Assembly (NCBI GenBank): GCA_036401375.1
Contig: DASWVB010000012.1
Span: 248,001 to 312,000, forward strand
Source of the DNA: DASWUZ01 sp036401375
GTDB lineage: Bacteria > Acidobacteriota > Terriglobia > Terriglobales > Acidobacteriaceae
DNA: 64,000 nt
Reading direction: 5' to 3'
In this document: in pieces, positions 50,819 to 61,339 of the stretch
How positions within the stretch are numbered: the first letter of the stretch is position 1
Layout: each line of letters opens with the position of its first letter
Position numbers and translations under genes: made by a program
The notes under the pieces: generated by a model
Database searches by the model: none
The model's input: the letters and a program-made list of their open reading frames with translations, nothing else
What the model was told of the DNA's origin: nothing

Positions 50819-53008
50819 CTAGCGAGGATTCTTATCCCTGTCCTTGTCCTTTGGAGCCGGCTTGTCCTCACGGGCAGGTCGCGAAGGCGCGGCAGGCTGC
50901 CGCTCCTGGGGAGCAGGCCGATACGGCTGCGCCGCGTGCGGCGGGTACTCCGCATCCCGTGAAGGACCCGCGACCCGCCCCTGGTTCAGGTTCTGCAGCT
51001 GCTGTGGCTCGAGAGGACGCCCGGGGTGCTGGTTCAGGGCAGGCTGCTGCTGCTCAAACGAAGGCTGAGGCGCAGGGTATTCGTTGCGGTTTACCAGGGG
51101 CCTATGCTGCTGCGGGTAGTTCTGCCCGCGGACGCTCTGCGCATACGGCTGCTGGGGCTGTTGCTGTTGAGGCGGCGCAGGGTTCAGCTGCGCCCCAGGG
51201 TAGTAGGGGCGGGAGTGGATCCCGGCGGGCGCCGGCTGGCTCGGCGGCGGCGGTATAGGACGCGCGGGCGCCGTCACCTGCCCATTGTTCACCGTGTCCC
51301 GGTTATAGATGTTCTGCCCTCTGTTGGCGCCCTCATTCTGGTACACAGGGCTCTGCGTGCCGGCACCCGGGCCGGTGCGGTTCTGATTGGCAGGACTGCC
51401 TCCATTCAGGTAGGCAGGGTTCTGCGTGCCGGCGTTCGGGCCGGTCCGGTTCTGGTACGCAGGATCAGGTCCGCTCGGGTAGCCGGAGCCCCCGCGAATC
51501 TGGTTCTGAGGCGCGGCCCGGTAGGGGACCGGCTGCGAACGAGCGCCGGTGGTGGCCTGCATCTCGCGTCCGCCCTGGGTCAACAGCGTCGGGCGCTGCA
51601 CCGGAACAGGCACCGAGACCGGACGCGGAGCCAGGCTCTGCATGGTCGGTCTGACCATGGGATGAGCCATGATCTGGGTCCGCTGCAGCTCCACGGGATC
51701 GACCCTCACCATCGCCGCGTGCACCGGCCGTGCCGAGGCGAAGTCGCTCTGCCGCATGGCCGTCACCGCGACCTCCCGGTTCGCATACCGCACGCTGTCA
51801 AGGTGGCTGCTGTCCTGCGGATTGCGCAGGTAGCCGTTGTAGTTGTTGATGATCGTGGTGTTGTGGATCACCGTGATGTTCACGTTGGTTACATTCACCC
51901 TCTGCTGGTAGCTCGGGCTGCAGTGGTACCAGGGGTGGTACGGCTCTCCGGGCCCGAGTGGAAACCAGGCCGACACTCCAACGCCGATCGAGAAGCCGCC
52001 GCCTCCTACAAATGCGACCAGGGCCGGCGACCAGATGGGACGCACCTGCACGGGACCAGGCAACCAGCCCCAGCGATCCTCCACCCGCACCCACCGTCCA
52101 TAGTGAAACGGCGCATAACCCCACGGCTCGTCATCGACCCAGGTCCAGCCCCACGGGCCGGTCCAGACCCAGTGACCCTCGCGGTAGGGCGCCCAGTCGA
52201 CTGCCACCTGGCGCGGATACCACACCGGCCCATAGTCGCTCGACTGCGACCAGTCACCATAGTCGTCCAGGTCCTCTGAGCCGACTGCATCGCGGTTTAC
52301 ATACTGCGACGTCTGCGAGTCGCGCATGTGGCGATCGCGGTCGAGGCTCCAGTGATCGAACTGGTCAGCCCGCGGTATGTCGTTCTGTGAGATCTGGATC
52401 GGGTTAGACCCCTGCAGGCGCACCGAGTTGCCCGCATAGAGCTCCTGCTGCAGGTCGGGGCCGGACAGCTGTACGGCGCCGGAGTTGACAGTAACGATCG
52501 TGCCATCGTCCCCCGTAAAAGTGTCGACCCGGATATCTCCAGGCTGGGTCACGGTGATTGCGCCATTCGGCGTGTCAACCTCGACCTGGTTATTGGCGTC
52601 GACCGTGAAGGTGTGTACCCGCAGAGTCCCCTGCGCCAGGCCAAGCTGCAGCAGCTGGTCGTTCAGGCTGGTCACGGTGACGTCGGTCGCGTGCCAGATA
52701 CGGGCCACTGCCTCGCCCGCCGAGATTTCGCCGCGTCCATCCTGGTCCGCATAGATGCGGTCGCCGGTCGCAACCGGGTAGTTCGACGAGGCCTGGCTCC
52801 ACTGCTCCACCCCCGACGGCTGGATCGAGACCTGGCCCTCAAGCTGACCTAAACGCGCCACCCGGGCAGGTGGATCATCCGACTGCGCCATGGCCGGAGC
52901 GGTACCCGACCATCCGGCAACAACCAGGGCGCAAGCGAGCAGGGCAGGCACCAGCGTGGCCGCCGGAAACGATCTTTCCGCGGTTGTAGTCTCTTTCGAT
53001 GTCAACAT
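50819..53008 (-). CDS. FecR-domain / DUF6600 exported protein
   Basis: 729-aa exported protein. Signal peptide (about 18-40), FecR-like beta domain (about 55-200: GQVSIQPSGVEQW, YPVATGDRIYADQDGRGEIS, NQVEVDTPNGAITVTQPG), then the Trp-rich DUF6600 region (about 255-350: HWVWTGPWGWTWVDDEPWGYAPFHYGRWV) and a 250-residue Asn/Pro/Gln-rich disordered tail with tandem NRTGPGAGTQ(N/S)P-type repeats. Typical of acidobacterial cell-envelope proteins; function unknown. ATG 53008 has CGGAGG upstream. Confidence 0.82.
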   Translation of the reverse strand: MLTSKETTTAERSFPAATLVPALLACALVVAGWSGTAPAMAQSDDPPARVARLGQLEGQVSIQPSGVEQWSQASSNYPVATGDRIYADQDGRGEISAGEAVARIWHATDVTVTSLNDQLLQLGLAQGTLRVHTFTVDANNQVEVDTPNGAITVTQPGDIRVDTFTGDDGTIVTVNSGAVQLSGPDLQQELYAGNSVRLQGSNPIQISQNDIPRADQFDHWSLDRDRHMRDSQTSQYVNRDAVGSEDLDDYGDWSQSSDYGPVWYPRQVAVDWAPYREGHWVWTGPWGWTWVDDEPWGYAPFHYGRWVRVEDRWGWLPGPVQVRPIWSPALVAFVGGGGFSIGVGVSAWFPLGPGEPYHPWYHCSPSYQQRVNVTNVNITVIHNTTIINNYNGYLRNPQDSSHLDSVRYANREVAVTAMRQSDFASARPVHAAMVRVDPVELQRTQIMAHPMVRPTMQSLAPRPVSVPVPVQRPTLLTQGGREMQATTGARSQPVPYRAAPQNQIRGGSGYPSGPDPAYQNRTGPNAGTQNPAYLNGGSPANQNRTGPGAGTQSPVYQNEGANRGQNIYNRDTVNNGQVTAPARPIPPPPSQPAPAGIHSRPYYPGAQLNPAPPQQQQPQQPYAQSVRGQNYPQQHRPLVNRNEYPAPQPSFEQQQPALNQHPGRPLEPQQLQNLNQGRVAGPSRDAEYPPHAAQPYRPAPQERQPAAPSRPAREDKPAPKDKDRDKNPR

Positions 53009-53270
53009 CGTCGTCCTCCGGAGCCGCCCACAGGGCAGGTCTCCTCTTCTCAGGCAGTTATATAGACCCGGCTTCTGCGAAGTTGACTCTAACACCGGCC
53101 CTTGACTCCCCGCCGCAGCCATGCACTCACCTCACGCACTCACTCGAAGGGCTGGCGCGGAGCGGAAAAAGGAGCGGCCGGGCTAAACCCACGCCGCTCC
53201 CCCGATGAACCTCAATGATGTCCGTGCTGCAGTAAACCACCAGCATACAAGCGCCCGCCACGGCCCTGAG

Positions 53271-53675
53271 CTATCCGTGGTTGCCAAAGAAGGAGCTGGC
53301 CAGGCTGCCCAGTTCGCTCTGTGGTGCGACCTGCCCGTTACGGGAGAAGTGAGAGACCACCATCGGCAGCACCGTAGCAAGCGCCATCTGCGCCACCTGG
53401 GGAGAGACTCCGGCACGCTGCGCCACCTCGCCCAGCATGCTCGATCCCATGCCCTGCTGCACCTGGTCGGGAGTGATGCTCTGGTTCTCGCCCGGGTTCA
53501 CCCAGGAGTTGACGTGCTGATCCATCCCGTTCTGACGAAAGCCGTTCAAAATGCCTTCCAGCCCGCCCGGATGCTGGGTCGCCGTCTGGATCAATGCCTG
53601 CGCTACGCCGCCCTGTTGTCCCGCCTGGCCGCCCGCTCCACCTGCTAGACCTTCTATGCTGTCAAGTAATCCCAT
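53271..53675 (-). CDS. YidB-like DUF937 family protein
   Basis: 134-aa soluble protein: MGLLDSIEGLAGG, GGLEGILNGFRQNGMDQHVNSWVNPGENQSITPDQVQQ and GVSPQVAQMALATVLPMVVSHF match the YidB family (DUF937). No catalytic motif is known. AAGGAGA precedes ATG 53675; the longer frame runs into the tRNA and is spurious. Confidence 0.85.
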   Translation of the reverse strand: MGLLDSIEGLAGGAGGQAGQQGGVAQALIQTATQHPGGLEGILNGFRQNGMDQHVNSWVNPGENQSITPDQVQQGMGSSMLGEVAQRAGVSPQVAQMALATVLPMVVSHFSRNGQVAPQSELGSLASSFFGNHG

Positions 53676-53825
53676 GGTCTGTCTCCTTGCAGCCTTGGAT
53701 GCGCGTTCCGCGCCCGGCCGGGAGCAGCGGGGAGGAATATCGGCAGCAGCCCACCGCTCCGGCGAAGCCGCGGAGGTGCAGGAGCGCCTGTCTCGATCCT
53801 GAGGAATAGTACTGAGGGGTTTGAA

Positions 53826-53902
53826 TGGTCGGGACGACTGGATTCGAACCAGCGACCTCACCCACCCCAAGGGTGCGCTCTACCAGGCTGAGCCACGTCC
53901 CG
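53826..53902 (-). tRNA. tRNA-Pro (anticodon GGG)
   Basis: 77-nt cloverleaf on the minus strand with encoded CCA. The acceptor stem CGGGACG pairs with CGTCCCG, the anticodon stem is CACCC/GGGTG with loop TTGGGGT giving anticodon GGG, and the T arm contains GGTTCGAATCC. Reads proline CCC/CCU codons. Confidence 0.95.
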
Positions 53903-54053
53903 ACTGCTGCGCGATGCTCTGCGCGGGGTTCCCCAAGTTTACACGACCAAAGAAGATCGAGTCTCGACCTATCAGCCTGACGCTGGTTCCCTGACCCTGA
54001 TCCTTGGCCTCTGATCCCTACTGGCTTTTCAAAGTGAGGGCCGCGAACAACGC

Positions 54054-54329
54054 TCAGTGGGCCGTAGGTGCGACGTACTCCTTAGGCAGGCTGCCGCCCT
54101 CACCAAAGAAGTAAGCCTGCATCTGCTCCACGAGGAACTCCTGCGCCGCCGGCGTCCACGGCTGCAGCCGGTACTCATTCAGCAGCATCTTCTGGTGCTC
54201 GATCCACTCGCCCCACGCCTTCTTCGAGATATTGTTGTAGATCTTGTGACCGAAGTCGCTGTCAAAGGGCGTCTCATCCAGCCCCTCCATCTCCTGCTTG
54301 TACTTGGAACAAAACACCATGTGCGCCAT
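54054..54329 (-). CDS. yggX: Fe(II) trafficking / oxidative damage protection protein YggX
   Basis: 91-aa protein matching YggX over its whole length: HMVFCSKYKQEMEGLDETPF, GHKIYNNISKKAWGEWIEHQKMLLNEYRL and the QEFLVEQMQAYFFGEG tail. The conserved Cys near residue 7 is present. It protects Fe-S enzymes from oxidation in enterobacteria. ATG 54329 with GGAGACG upstream; ATG 54320 is an alternative. Confidence 0.92.
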   Translation of the reverse strand: MAHMVFCSKYKQEMEGLDETPFDSDFGHKIYNNISKKAWGEWIEHQKMLLNEYRLQPWTPAAQEFLVEQMQAYFFGEGGSLPKEYVAPTAH

Positions 54330-54410
54330 TAAAACTCGTCTCCAGCAGATGCCCTGCAACGCTCTTCCTGATTGTAAGTGAGTTCCGAGCGCCATACGGT
54401 GCGACATTCC

Positions 54411-54593
54411 TTATTGAACGATTGGACGGAACCCACCCTCACTCGATAAAGCTAGCTGGATCGGCCGTGGCGGCCCACTCTTCGGCACCGTGATCCAAAG
54501 CTCCTCGCCGTCCTTAAGCGGAAGCGGCGTCTTCTTCGTCTCTAACTGAAATAGACCACGCTGAAGCAGCTGCGCCCTACCGCACGTCGGCAT
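54411..54593 (-). CDS. small hypothetical protein coupled to vapC
   Basis: 60-aa frame whose ATG overlaps the vapC stop (TGATG). The sequence includes PLKDGEELWITVPKSGPPRPIQLALSS, with no known motif. It could be the third gene of the toxin-antitoxin operon or a chance frame; coupling to vapC is the only support. Confidence 0.35.
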   Translation of the reverse strand: MPTCGRAQLLQRGLFQLETKKTPLPLKDGEELWITVPKSGPPRPIQLALSSEGGFRPIVQ

Positions 54594-55009
54594 CAGGACC
54601 CACTGTAGTACACGATGGGAAGGCAGGTGGCATAGCGGGTAAAATCGCGGTCGATTGTGAGAATCGGCCAGTGCCTTCTGGCAGACGCCGCGCAGATCAG
54701 AAAATCGGCGGAGCTACCAGCGATACCGTGTGCACGGCAGAGGTTGTGCATCGATGCCGCCCGCTCATAGTCTTCCTGTTGCAGAGGAACATCGGGGAAC
54801 GGTCGGAACAGCTTGAGCAGTCGGTCGTAGCGGGCCCGCTCACGAATGCCGCTCAGCAATTCCTGGCGGACAACGCCGAGCAATTGAGCGCGTCCATTAA
54901 GGAGAAGCTTCTCAAGCTCCAACCGGGCTCTCCCCTGCGGAATGTCCAGGGGAGAGCCCGCTCGTCGAAACGCGACAGACCAGACACTCGTGTCGACCAG
55001 TACTCTCAA
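54593..55009 (-). CDS. vapC: VapC-type PIN-domain ribonuclease toxin
   Basis: 138-aa PIN domain with acidic active-site residues in LVDTSVW (Asp6), RQELLSG (Glu), SSADFLICA (Asp) and TIDRDF (Asp). VapC toxins cleave specific RNAs. It overlaps the antitoxin gene by 4 bp, typical of coupled pairs. Confidence 0.9.
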   Translation of the reverse strand: MRVLVDTSVWSVAFRRAGSPLDIPQGRARLELEKLLLNGRAQLLGVVRQELLSGIRERARYDRLLKLFRPFPDVPLQQEDYERAASMHNLCRAHGIAGSSADFLICAASARRHWPILTIDRDFTRYATCLPIVYYSGS

Positions 55010-55212
55010 GCCCTGCGAGCCTGCCGCTCTTTCTTGTAGTCGTAATCCTCATCGAAATCGAAAGTTCCAAACGCATTGATTATCTCGAGTTGCTTCCGGT
55101 GTTGGATATACTCCCTCAACGCAGCGTTCACCGTGTCCTTCTTCGACTTATGTCCGCCGATCTTCATCGCTTCTGTAATCAGCTTGTCATCGAGTGCAAG
55201 ATTCGTTGGCAT
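55006..55212 (-). CDS. vapB: VapB-type antitoxin
   Basis: 68-aa protein: MPTNLALDDKLITEAMKIGGHKSKKDTVNAALREYI is the ribbon-helix-helix-like VapB (DUF2191) pattern, with an acidic C-terminus (FDFDEDYDYKKERQ) that would wrap the toxin. GGAGGG precedes the ATG. The pair should repress itself through the palindrome at 55226-55243. Confidence 0.9.
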   Translation of the reverse strand: MPTNLALDDKLITEAMKIGGHKSKKDTVNAALREYIQHRKQLEIINAFGTFDFDEDYDYKKERQARRA

Positions 55213-55225
55213 GGTACCCTCCTGC

Positions 55226-55243
55226 TGTGTAAAGCTTTACACA
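55226..55243. promoter_or_regulatory. perfect 18-bp palindrome, probable VapBC operator
   Basis: TGTGTAAAGCTTTACACA is its own reverse complement. It ends 14 bp before the vapB start, next to its ribosome binding site, and lies in the divergent region with hisS (start 55316). Autorepression is inferred from VapBC practice; an effect on hisS is possible. Confidence 0.75.
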
Positions 55244-55315
55244 TCATCTCATGAATGTCGCAGCAAGCAGGCTTGAGAATTCGTACTTCGGTAAACTACT
55301 TGAGACGACAACAAC

Positions 55316-56614
55316 ATGAGCATCCTCAAAGCAGTACGCGGCACGCGCGACCTGCTGCCGCCGGAGACCGAACTCTGGAACCGCATCGAGGCCACCGCCC
55401 GCGCCGTCTTTGCCCGCTACAACTTCGGCGAGATTCGCACCCCCGTCTTTGAAGACACCCAGCTCTTCGCCCGCGGCGTCGGCGAAGAGACCGACATCGT
55501 CTCGAAGGAGATGTACACCTGGGAGGACCGCGCGCGCGCCCAATCTGAAAAGGCGCAGTCCCTCACCCTGCGGCCCGAAAACACCGCCGGCGTGGTCCGC
55601 GCCTACATCGAGCACGGACTCGGCGACTCCGGCCTGCTGCAGAAGCTCTACTACATCGGCCCGCAGTTTCGCCGCGAACGCCCTCAGCGCGGACGCTACC
55701 GGCAGTTCTTCCAGATCGGCGCCGAGGTCATCGGTCCAACCAGCGCCGGCTCCGAGTCGCCTCTGCGCGATGCCGAGGTGCTCGAGATGCTCGCGACCCT
55801 GCTCGATGAGCTCGGCATCGCCGGCTGGACGCTGAAGATCAACTCCGTCGGCTCGTCAAGCGATCGCCCCCGCTACGTAGCGGCGCTTCGCGAGGCGCTC
55901 CGGGATGTAGCCCCCACGATGTGCAGCGACTGCCAGCGCCGCGCCGAGACTAACCCCCTCCGCGTCCTCGACTGCAAGGTTCCCGAAGATCAGCCGATCA
56001 TCGACGCACTCCCCAGGATCGCCGACTTCCTCGATGAGGCTTCCAAGGCGCACTTTGCCGCCGTGCGCGCCGCTCTCGATGCCTGTGCCGTTCCCTACGA
56101 AGTCTCGCCCCGCCTCGTTCGCGGCCTCGACTACTACACCCGCACCACCTTTGAATTTCTCCAGGAAAGCACCGGCCCCCTCGGCACCCAGAACGCTCTG
56201 CTCGGCGGCGGCCGCTACGACGGCCTCTCCGAGATGCTGGGTGGACCCAGGGCTCCGGGCATCGGCTTTGCCATCGGCGCGGATCGCCTCGTCCTCACCC
56301 TGCAGGCGCAGGCTGGCTCGGAGCAGCCGCGGCTCGCCGATGCCTACATCGCGCCGCTCGGTGACGCGCTCGCGCCCGAGGCTCTAAAGCTTGCGCACGA
56401 TCTGCGCCGCGCCGGACTGCGCATCGAGCTCGGCGACAGTGGCTTTCGTCTCAAGCGCTCCTTTGAAACCGCCGACAAACTGGCCCGGCATATCGTGCTG
56501 CTCGGCGAAGATGAGTCCCAATCCGGTATCTTGACTGTGAAGCAGTTTGCGACCGGGCAGCAGACCAGGATCCCTCGCGCAGAGCTCGCCGCCGCGCTCA
56601 GCGCCTCCAGCTAA
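55316..56614 (+). CDS. hisS: histidyl-tRNA synthetase
   Basis: 432-aa class II synthetase. Motif 1 region (AVRGTRDLLPPETELWNRIE), motif 2 (FRRERPQRGRYRQFFQIGAEVIG), the HisA signature RGLDYYTRTTFEF and motif 3 (GIGFAIGADRLVL) are present, followed by the anticodon domain. It charges tRNA-His. Start ATG has a weak ribosome binding site. aspS follows 76 bp later. Confidence 0.95.
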   Translation: MSILKAVRGTRDLLPPETELWNRIEATARAVFARYNFGEIRTPVFEDTQLFARGVGEETDIVSKEMYTWEDRARAQSEKAQSLTLRPENTAGVVRAYIEHGLGDSGLLQKLYYIGPQFRRERPQRGRYRQFFQIGAEVIGPTSAGSESPLRDAEVLEMLATLLDELGIAGWTLKINSVGSSSDRPRYVAALREALRDVAPTMCSDCQRRAETNPLRVLDCKVPEDQPIIDALPRIADFLDEASKAHFAAVRAALDACAVPYEVSPRLVRGLDYYTRTTFEFLQESTGPLGTQNALLGGGRYDGLSEMLGGPRAPGIGFAIGADRLVLTLQAQAGSEQPRLADAYIAPLGDALAPEALKLAHDLRRAGLRIELGDSGFRLKRSFETADKLARHIVLLGEDESQSGILTVKQFATGQQTRIPRAELAAALSASS

Positions 56615-56690
56615 CCTGCCCGGCGAACCGCAGGACGACATCCCAGGCGAAGTCCGATCAGCCCGTAAAAGACAGGAACAGGAACAAGAC

Positions 56691-58547
<1,857 letters not shown>

Positions 58548-58784
58548 CTCGGAAGAGGGAATTACCGAAGGTTCAGCTCGAGTGGATGTAAAGTGGTCGT
58601 GTGCCGTAAAAGTGGGAAATCAGAATCAAAATGGGCGGGTTCAATTCGGTTCGACGATGGCCTCGCCAGTTCTTGAAGACTCCCTGAGAAGATTGTTTAT
58701 GTAACGGAGATCGTTTTCAGGTGACGCATGAGGCCTTCGAAGAACATGTTCCAAACAGCCGGGTGCTGTCTACAGAGGGAAGGC

Positions 58785-59948
58785 ATGGCCAGTAAAAAGC
58801 CAGTCGAAAGAGGCTACTATGAGTTCTTTGCCGGTGGTGGCATGGCACGGGCCGGCTTGGGGCCCGCGTGGAGGTGCCTCCTCGCAAACGACGTCGACCC
58901 GAAGAAAGCCTCCGCATACGCGAACAATTGGGGAGATGAGAATCTAGAAGTCTGCGACGTGGCGGCACTTGCCGCCTCCGACCTCCCTCCGGGCGTCGAC
59001 CTGGTATGGGCCTCCTTTCCTTGCCAAGACCTCTCTTTAGCAGGAAGTGGCGCCGGCCTGTTCGGTAGTAGGTCAGGGACTTTTTGGCCGTTTTGGAATC
59101 TGATTCAAGCTCTCGAAGCCGAAAAACGAAGTCCTAACCTGATTGTTCTTGAGAATGTCTGCGGAGCATTGACGTCTCATGACGGTCAGGACTTCAGAAC
59201 ATTGATAGGGGCGCTTAGGACTGAAGGCTATTACTACGGAGCGCTTGTGGTTGACGCTGTACACTTCGTTCCTCAGTCGCGGCCGCGCCTCTTCATCATC
59301 GCTTCAAAGGATGGAATGCCGTTGCCCGGGGCCTTGGCCGGCCCGAGCCCAGATAAGACCTGGACCACGTCTTCCTTGCTTCGGGCGCACGAATCGCTCG
59401 ATCCAAATCACAAGGCTAATTGGATATGGTGGCAACTTCCAAAGCCGGACGTTCGCAAGGGGGTTTTTGCGGACGTTCTCGAGGACGAGCCTACCGGAGT
59501 TCGTTGGCATACCAAGTCTGAGACAAATCGATTGCTCGACCTTATGAGTCCTGTCAATCGCGATAAAGTTTCCTTGGCAATGGAATCCGGACGTCGAGTC
59601 GTAGGGACGATCTACAAACGGACCCGCAAGAACATAAGCGGAGCAAGATTCCAACGAGCCGAGGTTCGATTTGATGATATTGCCGGCTGTCTGAGAACGC
59701 CAACGGGCGGATCAAGCAGACAACTAATCATGGTCGTGGAGGGCCAAAGGGTTCGCTCGCGGCTTCTTTCGCCGCGAGAGGCCGGGCGCCTGATGGGTCT
59801 GCCTGAGGGGTACGACCTGCCTTGTAACTACAACGAGGCATATCACCTCGCTGGGGACGGCCTTGTAGTGCCCGTGGTGCGTCATTTAGCGCAACATATC
59901 CTAGAGCCTCTTCTCGACATCAAGGCTAATGGCACACTGGCAGCTTGA
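58785..59948 (+). CDS. DNA (cytosine-5) methyltransferase
   Basis: 387-aa C5 methyltransferase. SAM motif YEFFAGGGMARAGLG, catalytic PCQ loop SFPCQDLSLAGSG, ENV motif LIVLENVCGAL, QSRPRLFIIA and the C-terminal LSPREAGRLMGLPEGY are all present. The region is less GC-rich than its surroundings and uses rarer codons. ATG 58785 has GAGGGAAGG upstream. It is followed 3 bp later by a DUF4928-like gene and then vsr: a restriction-modification set. The recognition site cannot be read. Confidence 0.93.
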   Translation: MASKKPVERGYYEFFAGGGMARAGLGPAWRCLLANDVDPKKASAYANNWGDENLEVCDVAALAASDLPPGVDLVWASFPCQDLSLAGSGAGLFGSRSGTFWPFWNLIQALEAEKRSPNLIVLENVCGALTSHDGQDFRTLIGALRTEGYYYGALVVDAVHFVPQSRPRLFIIASKDGMPLPGALAGPSPDKTWTTSSLLRAHESLDPNHKANWIWWQLPKPDVRKGVFADVLEDEPTGVRWHTKSETNRLLDLMSPVNRDKVSLAMESGRRVVGTIYKRTRKNISGARFQRAEVRFDDIAGCLRTPTGGSSRQLIMVVEGQRVRSRLLSPREAGRLMGLPEGYDLPCNYNEAYHLAGDGLVVPVVRHLAQHILEPLLDIKANGTLAA

Positions 59949-59951
59949 GAA

Positions 59952-60890
59952 ATGAATGAGAATCTCAAAGCGGCCTTAAAGGAATTCAGCAGCTCCAAGC
60001 AGTTCCAACGCCCGGGACCACTTTGTGTCGCTCTCGTGGTTACTGAGCGTGCGCGAAAGCTCGGGCTGCCACTTAACGCCGAGCAGCTGATTACGAGCGA
60101 CAGCGGTGGCCAGGTGATTGGGCTCGGCAAAAGCGCAGTTCAAGCAATCCTCGCAAAGCACGGTATCAATCGCGTCTTGCTAAAAGAGGGCGGGCGAACC
60201 AGTCGGGGCAGCATAAACAAGATGCGCGCCTATGTTGCTTTCCTCAATCGACTCCACATGCGAGGCGAGGCCGACCTGCAAGCGATCAACTTGTTCTGGA
60301 TTGAACGTATCGGGGATTACTTTGCAGGTCAGCCTTTCAAGATCAAGCTGGATTCGGCTCGCGGCTTAAGAAATGTTATGCGAGACGTAATCGCGCAGGC
60401 CCAGCAGCGCCAGAAGACATCCGGCGGAACATATTTTGCCGGTGCCGTGATGCAGCATCTGATCGGCGCTAAGCTTGACTGCGCATTGGGGGAGGGCCAT
60501 TTTCAACACAACAGTTTTTCAACCTCGGATGCACAATCGGGTCGAGCAGGCGACTTCTTTCTGGGAGATGTAGCAATTCACGTCACCACTTCCCCGACGG
60601 AAGCCGTCATCGAGCGCTGCAGCGAGAATCTGAACGAGGGGTTTCGGCCGATGCTGGTGACGCTTCAAAGGAGCATCGAAGCAGCAGAAGTTCTAGCTGA
60701 GAATAAGGGACTTGCCGAACGAATTGACATCTTTGAAGTAGAGCAATTCATAGCCCTGAACCTCTATGAGTTGGGAAAGTTCGCTGCAGCCGGGAGAAAG
60801 ACAGCCGTCTCTGATCTGATTGAGAGATACAACCAGATTGTCGCGGAGGTTGAGACTGATCCCAGTTTGCGGATAGAGTTCCGCAGTTGA
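59952..60890 (+). CDS. DUF4928-like protein, probable restriction partner
   Basis: 312-aa protein recalled as DUF4928, a family found next to C5 methyltransferases: KAALKEFSSSKQFQRPGPLCVALVVTERARKLGLPL at the start and AGDFFLGDVAIHVTTSPTEAVIERC in the middle. The latter Asp-containing beta-strand segment looks like part of a PD-(D/E)xK-type nuclease core. It sits between methylase and vsr with gaps of 3 and -4 bp, so it is most simply the endonuclease. Activity is inferred. Confidence 0.72.
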   Translation: MNENLKAALKEFSSSKQFQRPGPLCVALVVTERARKLGLPLNAEQLITSDSGGQVIGLGKSAVQAILAKHGINRVLLKEGGRTSRGSINKMRAYVAFLNRLHMRGEADLQAINLFWIERIGDYFAGQPFKIKLDSARGLRNVMRDVIAQAQQRQKTSGGTYFAGAVMQHLIGAKLDCALGEGHFQHNSFSTSDAQSGRAGDFFLGDVAIHVTTSPTEAVIERCSENLNEGFRPMLVTLQRSIEAAEVLAENKGLAERIDIFEVEQFIALNLYELGKFAAAGRKTAVSDLIERYNQIVAEVETDPSLRIEFRS

Positions 60891-61294
60891 GCGACTCGAG
60901 CGAGCGGCGGAGTCGCACCATGCGCGCCGTCAAGAGCCGCAACACCACGCCGGAGATGATTGTGCGTCGCCTCCTACATTCAATGCGTTACCGTTTTCGC
61001 CTTCATCGAAAGGAGCTTCCGGGGAAGCCAGACATTGTATTTCGGGCGAAAAGGAAGGTGATCTTCATTCATGGATGTTTCTGGCACGGGCACGAGTGTC
61101 GACGCGGATCCAGAGTTCCCAAGACTAACACCGCTTACTGGAAACAAAAAATCCTCCGAAACCAAGCCAGGGATGAGTGCAATGTGCAAAAGCTCCGGGC
61201 GCTTGACTGGCGATCTCTGGTTCTATGGGAATGTCAGATCGGAAAGACAGGAGAAAAGGTCGTTCCATCAGTTACGTCATTCCTCAGGGAATAG
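60887..61294 (+). CDS. vsr: very short patch repair endonuclease Vsr
   Basis: 135-aa Vsr: RSRTMRAVKSRNTTPEMIVRRLLH, the catalytic Asp in PGKPDIVF, and FIHGCFWHGHEC with active-site His and zinc ligands. It nicks T:G mismatches made when 5-methylcytosine deaminates, which fits the adjacent C5 methyltransferase. The TTG start overlaps the stop of the preceding gene. Confidence 0.93.
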   Translation: MSDSSERRSRTMRAVKSRNTTPEMIVRRLLHSMRYRFRLHRKELPGKPDIVFRAKRKVIFIHGCFWHGHECRRGSRVPKTNTAYWKQKILRNQARDECNVQKLRALDWRSLVLWECQIGKTGEKVVPSVTSFLRE

Positions 61295-61339
61295 GCCGGG
61301 ACTGGCCGTTTGCATCAAGGCTTTCAATCTAAACGATCC

